From: Bacillota bacterium
GTDB lineage: Bacteria; Bacillota; Desulfitobacteriia; Desulfitobacteriales; Desulfitobacteriaceae
Assembly (NCBI GenBank): GCA_023390635.1
Contig: JAEWCM010000148.1
Coordinates: forward strand, 1 to 33,856
DNA: 33,856 nt
Direction of reading: 5' to 3'
Both the position numbers and the translations under genes were made by a program. Numbering within the stretch: position 1 is the first letter of the stretch; every line of letters starts with the position of its first letter. Under the pieces are notes generated by a model. The model did not search any database. It was not told the DNA's origin and worked only from the letters and a program-made list of their open reading frames with translations. Positions 31,191-33,856 of the stretch are shown here, in pieces.

Positions 31191-32975
31191 ATGAGAAAAA
31201 TTAAACATAAGATTTCCTTGAGTGTTGTCATTACAGGAACGTTGCTTATCTGCTTGTTTGCCTTGTATAACATTTTTAATCTTGTTCAATCCAATAATGA
31301 TCAAATCAAGCAAAACAGGCAGACCCTCTATGATGATTACGATAAGATGATTAAAAACGAGGTCGAGACAGCTGTTCACGTTGTTGATACATATTATCAG
31401 GAGTTCAAAAGCGGAAACTTGTCGGAAGCACAGGCTCAGGAGGCTGCTAAAAAAGCAATAAAGACACTGAGATATAACAATGACGGATATTTTTGGATTG
31501 ACAGTACAGACGGAATATTAGTGGCTCATCCCATATCACCAGAGCAAGAGGGAACAAACCGTCTGGAGTTAAAGGATCCTAACGGAGTAGAGTTGATCAA
31601 AGAAGTAATCAGTGCAGCTAAGAATCAGAAAAATTCCGGGTACACTGATTTTATGTGGGAAAAGCCTCAAGATCAAGGGACCGGTAAATTGAGCCCCAAA
31701 AGAGCTTATTCTCAGCTTTTTACACCTTGGAATTGGGTTATCAGCACAGGTAATTATGTTGATGACTTGGACAGTGTTATTAGCAGCAAGCAGGTAGAAT
31801 TAGATAACAACCTAAAAAAGAATATAATAACGTCTGTGATTGCTTTAGGAGTTTCTCTGATCGCCTTAGTCATTATGAGCCTGTACATTAGTCGGAAAAT
31901 ATCAGCACCCCTGGTACAAATTATAAAAGCCTTCGGTAAAGATGAGCAGGGACATATTCGCATTCAGCCCATTCAAATAAAATCCAATGATGAATTGGGC
32001 CTTTTAGCCGATACTCTGAATGAAATGTCCACCCAAGTCAGAGAATTTATACAAGGAACAAAGTCCAGTACAGATATGCTGACGGAAAATACCCGGAGTC
32101 TGGAAGAGTTTGCGGAAAGTTTGGAATCCAATACGCAGGAGACAGTTAATAACGCCAGTCACATCAATCAGACAATGGAACTTGTGACGGGATTTTCGGA
32201 TGAAATCAATAAATCTATTTTGGAAATTGATGAGGCACTCAATTCAATTTCTAAGATGGCTGAGTCCGGAGCCATTTCCACTAACGAGGTGAGTGAAAGA
32301 GCTCATCAATTAAGAGAAACGTCAGTGCGTTCCAAAGAAAAAACAGAACGGATTTTTAAGGTTACTAAAGCTAATGTGGAAAATGCCATAACAGAAGCTA
32401 AAAAAGTGGAAGATATGGTGCTTTTGCTGCAAGAAATTAACCAGATTGCAGCCCAAACCAATTTGCTAGCTCTCAATGCGGCAATCGAGAGTGCACGTGC
32501 TGGGGAGGCTGGACGAGGATTTTCTGTTGTAGCAGACGAAATCAGAAGTCTGTCAGAAGGAACAACTTCTATTGTAAAGAAAATTGAATCCATTTCATCT
32601 CAAGTGATTAACTCAGTTAATCATTTAGTTGATAATACGCAGCAAGTGTTAATTTTCATCGACCAGGATGTATTGGTTAATTATGAGCAGGTAGTGAAAA
32701 CCGGTGAGCAGTATGCTTTGGATGCACAGCTGATTAATGATATGATTCTTGAGCTTAGTTCCACATCAGAAGAGATAAGTGCTTCCACAGATGAAGTGTC
32801 CCAGCGCACAGGTCAGGTGGCCGAAACGATGAAAGAAAGTGCGGTAAGTGTAGAAAGCATTTTAAAGAAGACTTCGAATATTTTAGATGATATACGTCAT
32901 ATTAAAAGTAGCACATCGGATAATTTAGATACTGCATCGAGCTTAAAGACATATATTGATAAGTTTGAAAGTTAA
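31191..32975 (+). CDS. Methyl-accepting chemotaxis protein with Cache sensor
   Basis: The 594-residue protein starts at ATG 31191 behind AGGAG. Membrane helix 1 spans about residues 10-30. An extracellular single-Cache-type sensor follows (to about 200), with NNDGYFWIDSTDGILVAHP and LFTPWNWVISTGNYVDD, typical of sCache_2 domains that bind small organic acids. Helix 2 is at about 211-232. A HAMP region leads into the cytoplasmic signalling domain, whose hairpin tip has QTNLLALNAAIESARAGE, the site of CheA/CheW contact. It detects an external ligand and steers motility. Glu/Gln-rich helices at both ends of the signalling part are the usual methylation zones. Ligand unknown. A terminator follows about 57 bases after the stop. 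Confidence 0.95.
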   Translation: MRKIKHKISLSVVITGTLLICLFALYNIFNLVQSNNDQIKQNRQTLYDDYDKMIKNEVETAVHVVDTYYQEFKSGNLSEAQAQEAAKKAIKTLRYNNDGYFWIDSTDGILVAHPISPEQEGTNRLELKDPNGVELIKEVISAAKNQKNSGYTDFMWEKPQDQGTGKLSPKRAYSQLFTPWNWVISTGNYVDDLDSVISSKQVELDNNLKKNIITSVIALGVSLIALVIMSLYISRKISAPLVQIIKAFGKDEQGHIRIQPIQIKSNDELGLLADTLNEMSTQVREFIQGTKSSTDMLTENTRSLEEFAESLESNTQETVNNASHINQTMELVTGFSDEINKSILEIDEALNSISKMAESGAISTNEVSERAHQLRETSVRSKEKTERIFKVTKANVENAITEAKKVEDMVLLLQEINQIAAQTNLLALNAAIESARAGEAGRGFSVVADEIRSLSEGTTSIVKKIESISSQVINSVNHLVDNTQQVLIFIDQDVLVNYEQVVKTGEQYALDAQLINDMILELSSTSEEISASTDEVSQRTGQVAETMKESAVSVESILKKTSNILDDIRHIKSSTSDNLDTASSLKTYIDKFES

Positions 32976-33031
32976 GCAACAAGTTCGGTCCGGTTGGCAG
33001 GATGTATGTAAATCTTAGTCTTTAAGAAACG

Positions 33032-33063
33032 AGAAATCTATTTTAGGATAGATTTCTTTTTTA
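33032..33063 (+). terminator. Terminator after the chemotaxis receptor gene
   Basis: GAAATCTAT (33033-33041) pairs with ATAGATTTC (33048-33056), a 9-bp stem with a 6-base loop, followed by TTTTTTA. Confidence 0.88.
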
Positions 33064-33251
33064 TTAAATCTTGTGATTAATAGTTATTATACTTAAAAAA
33101 TAATTGAATTTTTGGAGAAGATTGTATATCCTAAATCTTAGAAATTTATTTATATGTTAATAACCTTAGCAATTAAGACGTTACTATAATCCGATATAAA
33201 TCTTTTATGGCAGGAAGCTTTAACTGATGTGAAAGGATGACGCGAAAGTTG

Positions 33252-33856
33252 ATGGAGGTAATCATAATTGATGATGAGATTCTGTCTATACACAGTATGG
33301 AGAAAATACTTAATGATATGGACGGAATCAGAATTGTGGGGAAATGTCGGGATTGGCGGCAGGCCTTGGATGTATTAAGGAGAGAGAAAATTGATTTGAT
33401 TTTTTGTGACATTGAACTACCGGAGAAAAATGGAATTGAGTTGGCCGAGTTGATGATGGATATTCAACCTGACGCGGAGATTGCTTTTGTCACTGCTTAT
33501 GACACATATGCGGTCGAGGCTTTTGAGCTGAATGCAATTGATTATGTACTGAAACCGGTACAAAAGCAGAGAATCGCAGAAACCGTGTCCCGTGTGCAAA
33601 AACACAATATTATGTTGAACGGTTGTCAACCGGCGAAAACTGATGAAGAAATACATATGATTTGCAGTATGAATTACCTGGCTTTGCGAGCTGGAAAGGA
33701 GGCTAAACAATTTGCCTGGCGGACTCGTAAAGCCCAGGAACTTTTTGCCTATCTGCTGCATCATCGTGGACATATTCTTTCCAAAAATAATTTAACTGAC
33801 TTGCTATGGCCCGATGCCTCAAAGGACAAGACTTTAATGTTACTTCACACTACAAT
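33252..33856 (+). CDS. Response regulator with putative SARP/BTAD-type output domain (3' end cut off)
   Basis: The frame is open from ATG 33252 (other in-frame starts are ATG 33237 and TTG 33249; AAAGGATG at 33233-33240 fits the later ones) to the right edge, about 201 codons. The receiver domain has acidic pair Asp7-Asp8, phosphoacceptor Asp53 (IFCDIELP), Thr81 (VTAYD) and Lys101 (VLKPV). After a linker the output domain begins (LALRAGKEAKQFAWRT, then KAQELFAYLLHHRGHILSKN, LLWPDASKDKTLMLLHTT). This winged-helix pattern resembles the SARP/BTAD family of transcription activators rather than LytTR or OmpR. Its kinase may lie beyond the window. It follows the chemotaxis gene but has its own upstream region of about 190 bases and no shared operon sign. 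Confidence 0.87.
   Translation, partial: MEVIIIDDEILSIHSMEKILNDMDGIRIVGKCRDWRQALDVLRREKIDLIFCDIELPEKNGIELAELMMDIQPDAEIAFVTAYDTYAVEAFELNAIDYVLKPVQKQRIAETVSRVQKHNIMLNGCQPAKTDEEIHMICSMNYLALRAGKEAKQFAWRTRKAQELFAYLLHHRGHILSKNNLTDLLWPDASKDKTLMLLHTT

Noticed and set aside
1..33856. tRNA, rRNA, CRISPR array, IS element or prophage
   Set aside because: No cloverleaf-like sequence, spaced direct repeats, transposase or phage gene was recognised on reading both strands; a dedicated scan was not possible.

Overview
The window looks like chromosome of an anaerobic, spore-forming, low-to-medium-GC Firmicute, most likely Desulfitobacterium or a close relative in the Peptococcaceae. This is inferred from the mix of genes: paralogous molybdopterin oxidoreductases with a Tat signal, FeS subunit, DmsC anchor and TorD chaperone; a PucR/CdaR-type regulator; a Spo0E-like peptide; a T-box leader; and strong AGGAGG ribosome sites. 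There is no rRNA, tRNA, CRISPR array, transposase or phage gene.

Left part (1-8043, all minus strand): a respiratory oxidoreductase locus. Reading in the direction of transcription, a PucR-family regulator with its own terminator is followed by torD-like chaperone, Tat-exported catalytic subunit, four-cluster FeS subunit and DmsC-like anchor, then a terminator, then a second catalytic-subunit paralog that has no Tat signal and runs off the left edge. Both catalytic subunits carry Cys at the position I align with the Mo/W ligand, so the substrate should not be assumed to be DMSO.

8234-11194: small genes. A helical-bundle protein and a 56-residue Spo0E-like protein lie on the plus strand, converging on a minus-strand membrane protein. 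Next comes a TetR regulator, whose near-consensus promoter is covered by a perfect 15-bp-arm palindrome, coupled to a SAM-dependent methyltransferase of the TIGR00027/LCMT-like family.

11300-15235: a serine operon under a T-box leader with a UCC (Ser) specifier. It holds a class V aminotransferase, serA and an unexpected sugar-isomerase-like TIM-barrel protein, and ends at a terminator. 15260-19072: an AT-rich STAS/SpoIIAA-like gene, then on the minus strand four overlapping genes: ECF-type sigma factor, membrane protein, ABC ATPase and ABC permease.

19381-26006: two tandem DegV paralogs, a GC-rich intergenic region with large inverted repeats, a polyamine operon (SpeD, Orn/Lys/Arg decarboxylase, SpeE; no agmatinase), and an LDH-like 2-hydroxyacid dehydrogenase with a non-canonical specificity loop. 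26083-28913: a YkcB/YkcC-like GT39 + GT2 pair.

28958-31082: the most interesting part. An uncharacterised radical SAM protein of the putative DNA modification/repair family overlaps its partner 'DNA metabolism' protein. The pair sits behind a promoter containing a perfect LexA-type palindrome (GAAC-N4-GTTC) and a second one-mismatch copy exactly 31 bp downstream, which suggests an SOS-controlled DNA repair system. The window ends with a Cache-type chemotaxis receptor and the start of a response regulator that appears to have a SARP/BTAD-type output domain.
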